Origin: Latrodectus hesperus
Lineage: Eukaryota > Arthropoda > Arachnida > Araneae > Theridiidae
Assembly: GCA_037975125.1 (NCBI GenBank)
Contig: CM075857.1
Coordinates: 70,830,474-70,894,473 of the forward strand
DNA length: 64,000 bases
Direction: 5' to 3'
The notes under the pieces were generated by a model. It was given only the letters and a program-made list of their open reading frames with translations, did no database searches and was not told where the DNA came from. The position numbers and the translations under genes were made by a program. This document shows positions 1 through 25,661 of the stretch, one piece after another; position 1 is the first letter of the stretch; every line of letters starts with the position of its first letter.

Positions 1-208
1 TCTTGATTTCATAATAATTTACAATAAAGTTGTAGAGTTCTTCAGGTCGATTCTTTTCTCTAAATTGAATTTTTCCTAAATTTATATCCGTATCTCAGAT
101 GTTAATATCACAAGGCAAAGAACAATCTAGTTCAAAGATTTGGGATAAGCAGTTTTCCTTCAAGGATAACCCAGGATTTGGAAACATCGTTAAGGGAAAT
201 TTGTCTAG
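1..208. other. AT-rich flank, nothing recognised
   Basis: No coding pattern or repeat family was recognised here. The stretch at about 110-190 is less AT-rich than its surroundings, but no homology is visible. Confidence 0.3.
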
Positions 209-595
209 TTGTTGTTACTAATGACACTTGGACAAGCCAAGCTCGTTAGGCCTCGGCTATGTGAATTTAAGTCAATTGGGAGCATCTTTCGGTTTAATCA
301 GAGCACCATGAAGTTGAAAGTACGACTTTACCTCTTCAAATCCTCCGATAGATGGCAGCACTAGAGAATTTACTCCCTCAATTTTGGCAATGATCTGAAG
401 GGAGAATAAAATTCTCCAGAACCATTGCACCCATGGTACCTGCTCAACGACCGACCACAGATTTAACGGGCATGGTTCCACAGATTTAACGAGCACGTAT
501 ATTGCTTGTACTCAGTGGATCTTTTGGCTGCATTGGGAATGAACCCCATCCTTCTGGATGGAAGGCCGATACCCTAACCACTAGGCTACCACGGC
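209..595 (-). mobile_element. tRNA-derived SINE (copy 1)
   Basis: Read on the minus strand, the element opens at 595 with a tRNA-like head. It has an A-box-like motif (TAGCCTAGTGGTTAGG, about 590-572) and a B-box-like motif (GGTTCATTCCC, about 545). The 3' body (about 221-330 on the plus strand) begins TGACACTTGGACAAGCCAAG and is the same as in the SINEs at 9989 and 10590. It ends in a short AACAACAAC tail at 209-217. A small internal duplication of CACAGATTTAACG is visible at about 457-493. SINEs are transcribed by RNA polymerase III and moved by LINE proteins in trans. No target-site duplication was found, so this copy is probably old. The 74-codon minus-strand frame across it is incidental. 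Confidence 0.8.
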
Positions 596-1752
596 ATATT
601 TTTAATAATTTATGGGAACAAGATTAAAACTTATTTCAGTAAAACAATAATTTTGAACACTAGTGGCATATATTATGTTCTGTATTTATATATTTATTTT
701 TTGTTAAATAAAACCAACAAAAATGTGTTACTTTTTCAATTTACTTTGCAATTTACTTTACAAGAATAAATCGAATAAGTATGTTTCAGATTTTTATTCT
801 TTGCAGCAAGTATATGTTACTAATTATCTTAATAATGTGCATATCATAATCCATGTCTATATTGATTCCTGAATACTCTGTATTTAGATAAAGCATAAAA
901 AGAATAATCTAATTAAAATTTACATATTAATATCCTTTATTATTCCTTTGTAATTTTCCTACTATTCCTATATATTGAGTAGATATTATTTATATTTTGC
1001 ACAGCAATCTTGAATAGATAATGGAAATTATTTGAATAGATTCAACATATATACTTTAAATTTATATTATATTGCTAAATTAAAATAAGCATAAAAGAAT
1101 TTTTTCAACTTGAAAGTGTTATAATTTAATACGTAATTTTAAATGGCATATTTTCTAAATTAAAACTTCACGATGATTATTTTTTATAAAAAAGTTTTAA
1201 GTCGTAAGCGGATATGAAATCAGTTCTATTAAACTATTTGCATCTAAGGAAATTTTACATTGTAAACAAGTATTTTCGTAATAAAATACTCAAATATAAA
1301 ATAATTATTTTACTGCTACCAGATATTATGTTTCTATACCAACTTCAAACCACTTAACTTTTAATCAAAATATATTTCTACGAAAACTGATAACGAGCAA
1401 GACATAATTACAGACATCTGAAAACACTCATACTTTTCATTCATGATCTTGAATATTTGATGCTTTTTTTTAAATAATAGCTTAATAATTTATGATTGGT
1501 GAATTGAATGTCATGGATAAAAATGAAAAATATCACTATTATCACTGATATTGTCGTATGAAATATGTAATTGAAAAACATGGGACTATCACATTTGTAA
1601 TATTAATAATTAGCCTATATAATCTTTATTATTTCCTATACTATATTTATTACTTTACCTGGAGGAGTAAACATAATAAACTTAAAAAGAACATCGCTTA
1701 TATCAGAAAAAATTGATAACCTCAAAACTTGGGTCTTTTAATTTCACTACTG
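596..1752. other. AT-rich non-coding, nothing seen
   Basis: Both strands are dense in stop codons and no repeat family was recognised. Confidence 0.6.
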
Positions 1753-1985
1753 ATCCACACTGACAGACCAGATATGTCTGGTAAATCGATCTGCTCTTAG
1801 TATCAAGAGGACAAAGAAAGTGGTTTCTATTTCCTTCCTCCTCCTTTCGTGAGTCGTTTAGGGGATAATGGTCTGCCCCTCAACTCTTCCCCCCACACCG
1901 GATCCACCCTATGAACGTCCGGAAATGAGTCCTTTACTCTCACTTTACCCAGGTGGGAATCGAAGTTTCCCATTCTTTTCTTTCT
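1753..1985. repeat. GC-richer repeat-like island
   Basis: This block is much richer in G and C than its flanks. On the minus strand it contains GGGAA-ACTTCGA-TTCCC (about 1975-1955), which folds like a tRNA T-arm (5-bp stem, 7-nt loop). No A-box partner was found upstream. It could be a truncated tRNA-derived SINE or another dispersed repeat. The 86-codon plus-strand frame from 1868 starts inside it and runs into AT-rich sequence, and its phenylalanine-rich translation looks accidental. Confidence 0.35.
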
Positions 1986-9988
<8,003 letters not shown>

Positions 9989-10302
9989 CGTTGTTGTTGT
10001 TGTTACTAATGACACTTGGACAAGCTAAGCTTGCTATGCCTTGGCTATGCGAATTTAAGTCAATTGGGATCGTCTTTCGTTTTAATCAGAGCACCATGAA
10101 GGTGAAAGTACGCCTTTGCTCTACACACATGCCATAGGTACCCGATTATAGGGTAGGCAACCATTCACACCTCATTCATACAAGGAAAGGACAAAGACAG
10201 GATAGATAGAAAGAGAAGTACATCCATGCCTGAACCGGGATTCGAACCCAGGACCTCCTTATCCGCTGTCAGGCATGCTGACCACCAGACAAGTTGGGCG
10301 GC
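9989..10302 (-). mobile_element. tRNA-derived SINE (copy 2) with target-site duplication
   Basis: The minus-strand copy starts at 10302 with GCCGCCCAACTTG. It carries an A-box-like TCTGGTGGTCAGCATG and a perfect B box (GGTTCGAATCC, plus-strand complement at about 10240-10250). A pyrimidine-rich middle follows (TATCTATCCTGTCTTTGTCC). The 3' body is shared with copies 1 and 3, and the tail is (CAA)n at 9990-10002. The element is flanked by the 9-bp duplication TTCATCATT (9980-9988 and 10303-10311), which fixes both ends. The intact B box and visible duplication suggest a younger insertion than copy 1. Confidence 0.9.
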
Positions 10303-10311
10303 TTCATCATT

Positions 10312-10579
10312 TGTAAATAAACCAAAGAAAAAATGTTATTTTGTGGAATTCAAATTCTAACTACGAAATGAATGGGTTAAATTAGTATATTTTCTTAATT
10401 TCTTTAAAATTTTACGAAGTATCATTTAAAAATTGGTCATCCTGTTGAAAGTAGCCAACATTAGTTTTCCGATATTTGAATTGTAGAATATGTAAAGAAT
10501 GATTTTAATCGAGGATAATTGGAACTATTTTCTTATTTTATTAGCTAATGATGACCAGAATACTATAGGAATAAATGTG
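10312..10579. other. AT-rich spacer between two SINEs
   Basis: Nothing was recognised in this stretch. Confidence 0.6.
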
Positions 10580-10589
10580 ATAAAAGTTT

Positions 10590-10995
10590 GATTGTTTTTG
10601 TTGTTGCTTATGACACTTGGACAAGCCAAGCTCGCTGTGCCTTTGGCAGTGCGAATTAAGTCAATAGAGAGCGTCTTCCGTTTGGATCAGAGCACCACGA
10701 AAGTGAAAGTACGACTTTGCTCTTTTTAAGGTGCCTCGTAATTTTAAACCACGGTCAGGTAACGAGGCCACACCTGAGCTGGCACCCTCCTCTCCACATC
10801 CACGCCACACCAGCGGAAGTACTTTGGACGTCACATATTAACGTGGACACGCCCCAAACCCATGGAGTTCTAGCAGCAACCCAGTGAAAGAGAGGACTAC
10901 CGTGGTCACCCTCCCAACCACTGGCTGCGGCAAATGATGCTTCACTTTGCTGAGCTTACGTGAAGTGGCGTGAAGCTACTGAGCCACTGGAGCTC
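10590..10995 (-). mobile_element. SINE (copy 3) with a different, possibly 5S-like head
   Basis: The minus-strand copy has the same 3' body as copies 1 and 2 (CTTGGACAAGCCAAGCTCGC, about 10610-10720) and a short CAACAACAA tail at about 10594-10603. It is bounded by the 10-bp duplication ATAAAAGTTT (10580-10589 and 10996-11005). Its 5' 280 bp are unrelated to the heads of copies 1 and 2 and lack a clear B box. On the minus strand AAGCATCATTTGCC...AGTGGTTGGGAGGGTGACC (about 10949-10903) aligns without gaps to the internal control region of 5S rRNA, as recalled, with about 17 of 21 matches in the box C portion. A diverged tRNA head remains possible. Confidence 0.8.
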
Positions 10996-11005
10996 ATAAA
11001 AGTTT

Positions 11006-12140
11006 TAATACATCCTTAAAAATATCATTAGGATAATTCTAGAAAAATGGAAAGTATTTACACTATATATTTGATATAGATTATTATATTGTGCATTGAT
11101 TTCTCATGATAATGGTTCCTTTGAATGCAACTGATCTTTAACTATAAGCAATTACGTCAGAGTAGTAAGCTGATAATCTTAACGAAGTCACATAACATCG
11201 TGTTATTGAATAAATATTCTATTCGCCTGCTAACACAACATGATGGTTATATTCAAGTATGTTGACACAATTTGTATGTTCGATAATTAATAGTTCGATA
11301 ATTTTGTTTTACGCATAACGATACTGATATTACTGCCAATATTATCGAAGAGAAATGATTTTTACCCGAATTACTCTCAACCACTACATTTATAAGATTG
11401 TTTTTACATTTTTGGAAGTGTTAAATTTATTTACAATTAGTTTTTTCCCTTTTGCAATACTTTAACAGGAATAAATGCACACTCCCTAGAGCTTGCCATA
11501 AAGAAAAGACAACATTAAAATGTTTTATGGACTGTTATTTTTCAAATTAATTACTTATATCAAGTCACTGTTATTAGAACTACTATTTAAAAAAATTATT
11601 CAATAGAACGCATCAACTTTCGTTGAATGAGAACACAGCTATTCCAAGGCCAAATATTGAGGGCTTCAAATCCATGGCGTTAGGTAGGCATTATTGTCAA
11701 CCAGGAAATGAAAGAAACAATTTTTTTAAAACTCTAACTGTTACCACTTAACTATCAGTATATTAACTAATGCACACAAAAGTATTTTAAAAATTAATTG
11801 CAGAAGATTAATTCACTTACGTTCTAGTGAAACCTAAATATTCATCCACTATTCAGAATACATTCACTTTTTTATAATATTTAACCGATTATAGACGACA
11901 CATAATATGATTTTAGAGTAGATTCTGTACTTATAAGCAATGCGATCTTAGATTCTAAATTCCTTTCAATTTATTTATTACATGTAATCTGTTGCATGAA
12001 AAAAAACTTTCTTAAATTAAGATTTTTGCCAAAGATAAATTGGCTTATGTTCCCTATGTATTTTTAAAATTTAAGCTAAAACAAATGATTTTACGAACGC
12101 AATTTTGTAGTTAAATTTTAAAGAAAGAAAGAGAAAGGAT
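11006..12140. other. AT-rich non-coding with one exon-like segment
   Basis: Apart from the segment listed at 11607-11683 nothing is recognised. Confidence 0.5.
11607..11683 (+). other. Exon-like open segment, unassigned
   Basis: A 77-bp segment of normal base composition is bounded by a possible acceptor (ATTATTCAATAG) and a possible donor (TTAG|GTAGGC). In one frame it reads through without stops (begins THQLSLNENTAI, ends EGFKSMAL). The same frame stays open from about 11571 to 11745, so the splice sites are not strictly required. I do not recognise the peptide. It may be a real internal exon or a relic of a dispersed repeat. Confidence 0.25.
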
Positions 12141-12232
12141 GCCAATGGCACGCGGTGTTCCCAGGTGAACACACTCCCAAGTAATGACCGCACCTGATGA
12201 TGGCTGACTTCGATGAATGATTAGAAACGTTG
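12141..12232 (-). pseudogene. 5S rRNA-like pseudogene, 3' two thirds
   Basis: On the minus strand the segment runs from about 12232 to 12141 and ends CCTGGGAACACCGCGTGCC-TTGGC. This matches the recalled 3' half of arthropod 5S rRNA almost base for base (plus-strand complement 12141-12164). Upstream, CGGTCATTACTTGGGAGTG corresponds to the box C region, and CATCGAAGTC to the sequence before it. The far 5' end is poorly matched. A T-rich run (CCTTTCTCTTTC) follows the 3' end on the same strand. Substitutions in the internal promoter argue for a dead copy rather than a working gene. Confidence 0.7.
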
Positions 12233-12559
12233 CTTCTTTAATTGCTACTATTTTATTATAGGAAACAGTGTATTTATTTTATTTCTGAAAATATTACTGA
12301 CAATAGCTTGAAGTATGTATTTACCCCTTGAAAATATTCTTCTTTCTTTTTTGTATTTTAATAAAGAAACTTATAGGTAAATATGGTGCCATACAAGAGA
12401 ACTGCCACGCCGAATCCGTCATGTCTGACACTTTAGATCCCCAGCCTCCATTTTAGGACTTAACAATTAAGTTAAACTGTTAAACATTTGCTTTAATTTT
12501 CAGATTAACAATAATTTGTCACATTTAAATCCAGATTTTTTATGATAGATATATGCAGT
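12233..12559. other. Spacer between two 5S-like segments
   Basis: The spacer is mostly AT-rich, with a GC-richer island at 12383-12452 whose origin I cannot name. It may be what remains of a 5S gene spacer. Confidence 0.35.
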
Positions 12560-12635
12560 ATCACGGGTCCCAAAAGAAAACATCTCATCCATTGACTTCG
12601 ATGATCGGATGAGAACCTGTATTCTCCTCATGTAT
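12560..12635 (-). pseudogene. 5S rRNA-like pseudogene, mainly 5' half
   Basis: The plus-strand sequence GACTTCGATGATCGGATGAG followed by AACCTGTATTC (12594-12624) is the complement of the recalled 5S segment GAATACACCGGTTCTCGTCCGATCACCGAAGT, with only a few changes. Sequence further downstream on the minus strand (TTTTGGGACCCGTG, about 12578-12565) may be a decayed remnant of the 3' half. It lies about 330 bp from the other 5S-like segment in the same orientation, and both share the variant CATCGAAGTCA. Confidence 0.55.
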
Positions 12636-13049
12636 ATATAATTTATAATTAAATACAGAAAATCATAAAGTTGTTTCATACCAATGAAATAAAATGAATC
12701 TCAATATTTTATAATACAATTTGAAACATTGATTTTTTTAAGCTATAGCAGAAAGACAAAAAAATAATGTTAAAAAATCAAATGGTCTATAGTCTTACAG
12801 ACATTTTATGCATAACTGATATTTTGAATAAAACTTTATGCATAAAAATTTCTACTAGACTATATGCATATTTATTTTTAACACGATTTGTTTTTATGTA
12901 AATTAAATAAATAATGCAATTCTCAATATTGCATGAAAAATATCGAAAAATTAAAAAATTCCAATAAAAATATTTAAAAATTTAATATAATTTTTAAATA
13001 TAATCACATTATTCTTAAATTAGTTATTATTGTAATTCTCGGTTCTTAC

Positions 13050-13404
13050 CTCTTAATCTTGATCATGGTAGCCGGATTGGAAAAGACATCGTTCTTGTTA
13101 TATTAAGATAGTGAATTCCAATTCTGATCCCACAGAAAACCCATTTTAATCACTAATAGCAGCTTCGGTGCTTAAAATATGCAATGTTCTCCATTATGGA
13201 ATTCCACATCAGGGTATCTTCTACTTTGAAAATAGGAGAACTCACACTTTTGAAGCTCGATGGCATGTCCACTGGGTCCCTTATAACTATATCACAATTT
13301 CTGCATTTAGTAATGTTGAAAGGCAAAATTTCTAGTAGCCGTAAATAGTAAACATAAATCCTCTTATTTTTAAAAGAAATGCTTCTGAAGTATTTCTCCT
13401 GCAT
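13050..13404 (-). other. Coding-like minus-strand segment(s), unassigned
   Basis: A frame of 83 codons is open from 13404 to 13153 on the minus strand. Its second half has balanced composition (for example KCRNCDIVIRDPVDMPSSFK). A strong donor-like AAGT|GTGAGT sits at about 13246. Closer to 13050, a 44-bp piece (13093-13050) reads NDVFSNPATMIKIK between a possible acceptor (AATATAACAAG) and a strong donor (AGAG|GTAAGA). The two pieces are not joined by an open frame. They could be exons of a minus-strand gene or relics of a repeat. I do not recognise the product. Confidence 0.25.
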
Positions 13405-19490
<6,086 letters not shown>

Positions 19491-20833
19491 AGTATCAAAA
19501 TAATTGAAATTTGACACCTAATTGGACCCCATAAATCACAATGAGGATCTTTACCAGTTAAATGGGAACTGTGTGCTGAAACTTTTACTTAAAAATAATA
19601 CAAAATATTGCATCAAATTGTACAGCTATTTATAGTAGTTTAATTTGAAACATTTTATTTTATATTACAAAAATATCCAATCAAGTACTAGCTAATTATG
19701 AAGATGAAATCTAGATTATAAAATACTGATCATTATAATAATGAATACAGTTAAAATAAAGGGGTTGTCTTGTAGTTTTGCAAATTTCTTTGTTCTATGC
19801 AATAATTATTTTGAATTTACAAATTATATTTACAAAAATAGAACCTTAATACTCTCATAAACATAGTAGGACAAGAAAAAAAGATTTATACTTATCTATG
19901 TTGTACAAGAGTTCCATACCTATTCATATATTTTTATTCATGCTACAAATGAAATGTTAAGATGTGAAAATAGCCAATTGCTATTAATTGTGTAAATTGT
20001 ATGTTTAAATAAGAATTAAAGTTACCAATATTATTATATAAAATAATGTTACCAGTTTAATTAGCTATTATTATAATGTTACCAGAACATAGTTACCAGT
20101 TTTTTAATATACAATAATGTTTCCATAGACTAGAATTTATTTGTAATCATTTATTATTCTAAGCAAATATACAACTGCTTAAAATTTGATTGAACTCATT
20201 TATCAAACTATTTTATTTCGTTAAAGTGAAAGTTCAAAGTAGGAATAAAAAAAGTTTATAAAAAAGCTATTTCATCAGAAAAACTTTAAATAAAACTACA
20301 TTTAATATTTAATATCTAAGTAGTTCAATAAAGCATTTCATACTTTAAATTCTGTAAGATAAACCACAATATTTTACTCAGAAACAGTAAATTTTCATGA
20401 ATGAATTGCGAATACATCATTTCATACATATCAGCCAAGCATAAACATGAAAAAGGAAAAATTTTATTTTATTGTTCTACGTCAAATCTGTCGTTTATAC
20501 TTTGACATTTTTTATGAAAAGTACATGAACAATTTTGACGGAAAGTGACTCTCATGCTAAGCAATTTTTGTGGTTATATATTTTGCAGACTTTATGTTTC
20601 TTTCCAAAACAGAGATACGCATTTTTCTCTTACAATATTCCTACAGTTAAGAGTTTAAAGTTTAAAGAAAAGCTTACATATTTTATCATTTTCTAGTGAT
20701 CCAAAATATTTCTATTCATGTTAAAATTTTCCGTGGACAGTATATAACCTGAATATAAAATAAATGATTTGAACCAAAATTATACCAGCAACATCAATAA
20801 AATCCTTCTCAAAGATGAAAAGATTTAGATTTA
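19491..20833. other. AT-rich non-coding
   Basis: Nothing was recognised. Scattered ATAATGTTACCAG motifs recur at 20020-20125. Confidence 0.6.
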
Positions 20834-21210
<377 letters not shown>

Positions 21211-22814
21211 CAACTAAATATAAAACAACAAAACCACAAATGTATAATCAACAAAACCACCAATGAATATAAATAGAAATATAGGGAAAATATTAAACAT
21301 TGTCACAAATATCATTTGTTTAATTTTTAATTTTTCAGTTTTTTATTTACAAAATATAAAACAAATTGCAAAATAAACACTGTAAGTAAATGATTATATA
21401 TAAAAATTAGTGACAATTTCAAGCTACTTATAAGATCTTCAAATTTTCTCCAAATTCTCATTCCAACAAAGAATTTAAATTTAAAGATATTAAAAGAACC
21501 CTCCTAATATACTCAAAAAATATATTTTAAAATTGTCGGGATAATTTCAGCACGAAGAAAACAAATTTTAAGGTACACGGTAAGTAATCTAATATGAACT
21601 TATTAAGTTAAAGGTACTTTATTTTGTTTTCAGTTTAGAATCGAAAAATATGGATTGTTGAGAAACTCATAAAATAATTTAAACTTTTTATTTTTCTGTT
21701 TTGTTAATGTTTTATTATTTTTGTAAATTCAAATATTTTAAATAGTAAGGTAAAAATATTTAACTTTAATGATAACCAATGCTTACATAAGCAAAAGAGT
21801 TTTCTTTTTTATAATATTGGAATAAATCCTTTGCCTTGTGAGAATTACGTTCATAGTATTTTGAAATACTACGCTGTTGAAGCAACAGATGCCAGTTTGA
21901 TAAAGCTAACATGCAATTATAAAAAGTCTTTGTTATAATAATACCAAAATCATTAAAAAAAACTTATTAAATGTGAGCTTAATACATCGCGAAATTATTA
22001 CAACAATGTAATCAAATATTATATGTTTAAGTTCCAAGTTGAGTGTTCATCAGAAATTATTATGATCCATAATTGAATGCAATGGGCACATTTACGAGCC
22101 CAATGGACTTACTAATATTGAATATTTATTTACTTTTACAAATTGCATTTTCTGTTGTTCCTGTTCTATTGTTATTTATTTCGAATTAAGTGTTTGCATG
22201 TAACAAATTCATGATAGCAAATGACGTAATGTTAAGATATTAAAACTTCAAATGTTGCTTCTTTTTCATAGATAATTTTATAGCTGTATTATTTTAAAAA
22301 TATAATCAAATGATTCATATTTATCTAATAATATATATTTCGGTTTATTCTTCTGTAACTGAAGCGCCATTTCTACAGCCAAATCAACATGACAAATAAT
22401 TTTAATAATAATTCTAAGATTAATTTCCGATCTTGAACAAAATTATTAAATAGGAAATACTAAGTTAATCAATGTTTTTCTAGAAATTTTGGAAGAATTA
22501 ATAAATTATTTAATATAGAGACTTTAATTTTTCTTTAAGACATTTTAATTCAATATTTTTCATTTGATGTGAATGGTGTATAGATATTGATTAATATTTT
22601 CTGAATATGATATACAATATTTCATTTTCTTTACTACAAATGACTAACTAATTTTTATTCATAAATGCTTATCAATGATGTTTTACTTATTTATAATTCT
22701 GGATACATATATAAAAATATATTTGCCAAAATTACTCTTTTAATATTTGGTTTTTGGATTTCTAACGCAATATTTAATTGAGAATTTCTGTGATAAGTTG
22801 ACAAATATATTACG

Positions 22815-22817
<3 letters not shown>
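21211..22817. other. AT-rich non-coding
   Basis: No gene, RNA or repeat family was recognised. Confidence 0.6.

Positions 22818-22857
<40 letters not shown>
22818..22857. repeat. (TA)n microsatellite, 40 bp
   Basis: This is a short uninterrupted TA run. Confidence 0.95.
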
Positions 22858-22860
<3 letters not shown>

Positions 22861-23684
22861 TTCCAACAATTAATCTGAAACTCATCACTCATCATATTAA
22901 TATAAATTATTTTTTCCTGATAAACCAAATAAAAACAAAAAAATGCAGAACTTATTTAATTATGGATAAATAAAATGAAATTCGCATCCAATAAAGTAAT
23001 GGTTAAAAACTATTTTAAAGTATATTTATTTGCAGAAATAGGATAAGGAGAATTTTAGTTAAAAATAATTGTGTTCTGTTGAAAAAAAATATTTTTCAGT
23101 AAAAAATGGTGGAACATGGAAATTTTAAATCGGTATTCTTAAATATGAGAACTGTTTTTAACATTTTCTCAGGGAGTAATAAATTTATATATCTTTTGAC
23201 CGTTTACATCTTTTTGCAAAAACATCGCCCAGTAAAAAAATAGATGTGTCAAAAGAGTTAAAAATGTTCAAGTTTCTCTGTTAAAATATAATAATTTTTT
23301 TGCATTTTTTTTTCTATTTTGACAACATTTTTGACTTAGAAATTTCAACTAATAGAGAGTTATTACGGTAATTTCTTTCATAATAGATTTTAGAATATGA
23401 ACAGGATAGTGTATCATTTTGATGATTGAATCTTAAAATACGATTAGAAAATATTTTATTTGAATTAATTTTAAGATAGATAATTTACAAAACATAAAAT
23501 TTGGTTTAAAGTAGCTTTATATTTTGAAAATGTAGCATTATTTGAAAGATTATTGCAACAATGTAAGTCTCCATTAAGCTATATTAATATTCATAATATA
23601 AATTATATATTGCAATCTACCATGAAACTCGTTACTGAGGTATTTTGATGTCATATTTAAATTTTTGAAACATGCATATAAATA

Positions 23685-23716
23685 TATAACAAGATATAAA
23701 TATATATCTTGTTATA
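23685..23716. repeat. Perfect 14-bp inverted repeat
   Basis: TATAACAAGATATA (23685-23698) is followed after 4 nt by its exact complement (23703-23716). It is AT-rich, so chance or template switching is a possible origin. Confidence 0.7.
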
Positions 23717-24407
23717 ATAAGATTAAAAAAAAAATCTAAGTCATTTCTATTTCGTAATCTCAAATTTCACCTAACACTTCAAAATGAATAGATTAAACGC
23801 TATAATAGCTGGTAAAAATCAATTAAAAAAAAAACCTTCTGAAAAACATATTCATAAATAGTGACATTTACATTTGTTTTTCAATAGTAAAGTATTTTTA
23901 AGTAAGTATAGTAAAGTATTTTTTAAAAATATCTGCCACATTTTCTAAGAAAATTGGGCAGGCAAAATTGTTGAATTTATCAATACATTTTCAACATATC
24001 AGGAATTAAGCTAGGAATTTTACACTTCACATAACACAGCCTTACTACGTAGACATGATGAAATCTTTCAAAGTTTCTTAATTAAACACAGCAGACACAC
24101 AAACAGCTCATAGCTGATATAAAGGAGTTGTAAAGGATGTTTTTCGACACTACATTGCAAACAGTCTAATAGAATTTGGTTGTAATCAGGCATTTTAATA
24201 TTCAACGAGTATTTGCATTCCAGAAGATATTTCCCATTATTTAGGTCTGTATTCACTCATACAAGGAAGACAATGCAGAAAACTAACGAGTCGTCACACT
24301 AACAGATGCAAGAAGCAGAATCATACCATCAGTTTTTATAATTAAAAATGATTGGGATTAAATCTGGGAACTTCCTCGGAGGAGTGACTTAGTAATTTCA
24401 TCATTAC

Positions 24408-24448
24408 TATTTACTGACTTAGTGATTTTATCACTAAGTCAGTAAATA
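24408..24448. repeat. Perfect 19-bp inverted repeat with 3-nt loop
   Basis: Arms 24408-24426 and 24430-24448 are exact complements (TATTTACTGACTTAGTGAT and partner) around TTT. Just upstream, GTGACTTAGTAATTTCATCA (24384-24403) is a near-copy of the left arm and loop. That pattern is typical of a template-switch mutation. A foldback element is the alternative. Confidence 0.8.
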
Positions 24449-25576
24449 TTTTGATAGTCGTATCAATGGACTTTATATCTTAACAGGAAACAATGGGTGT
24501 TTATCAGATTTACACCATTCCTTGTTTCTCAGGATAACTAAAATACGATACCCACCATTAATAAAAGATATTTTCTCCGTTAAGCAATATAATACTCTTC
24601 ATTAATTTTTTAGAAGATAAACACAAATAATTTAAGAAACTACTTTGTGAGATACTTTAACTATAATAAATAAAATATTAATCTTTCTCTTTCACACATT
24701 ATAAAGAATATAAAAAAGGATAAGAAGTATTCTAAAGCAAATAAATTTTTATTTTAAATACAAGGCTTTCTATAACTAACTTCAACAATGTTGAGAACAA
24801 TGAATTCATTATTAATATCATATATCATCATTGCAAAACAATTCCTTATTATTATAAATTAGTAAATATAATAAACAATGGAATGATACACTTCTGGCAA
24901 AATTTGTCTTGACTGAATAACATTTATGTAAAAGCCGTTCTAATAATATGGAAAGCAGTTTACTATGTTTTTAATCTCAAATACATTTGTAACAATAACA
25001 AAAGCAACATTGCCAATCAGTTGATTTTAATAGTTTGAGAAAACGTATGAATGCCATTGGCAAAGCATTTAACATAAAAGGGCCCCGTCTATAATATTTC
25101 AACAAGACTTGTTCAAGGTTCACGTGATGAAATTGATTATTTTAATTGTCTGCACTAAATTGTTTGACATCCGAATCTTGTTCAGATTTTGTAAAACTAC
25201 TCTGTCAGGCTTTGCAGATAAATTAGTTTCGATGACATATTAATTAGACTGATATTCAGAAAGCCCAAAACGTAGTCGTAATTATTCAACTTTTTATATT
25301 TCAAATAAACACATTCATGCTCAATTAGTTACTATTTTCAATTTAGCCGAATGAAATAGTTTTAAATCATATTTACGTTAATAGTGAAAGAATTTAAATA
25401 AGTAAATATATACGCTAAATAATACCCTTATCTCAATAAATTTGTATTGAGAATATTTCAATAAAGCAGCTTGTTTGATTGCAGATAAAATATGCTTTGT
25501 TATACTCTCTAATTAAACAACATCATTCATTTTGATTCCATCAAAATAAAAATATACGCAAACATAAAAATTCCAT

Positions 25577-25580
<4 letters not shown>

Positions 25581-25654
<74 letters not shown>
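25581..25654. repeat. (TA)n microsatellite, 74 bp
   Basis: Uninterrupted TA run. Confidence 0.97.

Positions 25655-25661
<7 letters not shown>

Larger units (their letters stand above)
22858..25580. other. AT-rich non-coding with two hairpins
   Basis: No gene is visible. The perfect inverted repeats at 23685-23716 and 24408-24448 are listed separately. Confidence 0.6.

Noticed and set aside
10225..10302. A functional tRNA gene
   Set aside because: The A and B boxes are followed by SINE body, a (CAA)n tail and a target-site duplication, and no proper acceptor stem forms.
12141..12232. A functional 5S rRNA gene
   Set aside because: The 5' third is missing or unmatched and the internal promoter has several substitutions.
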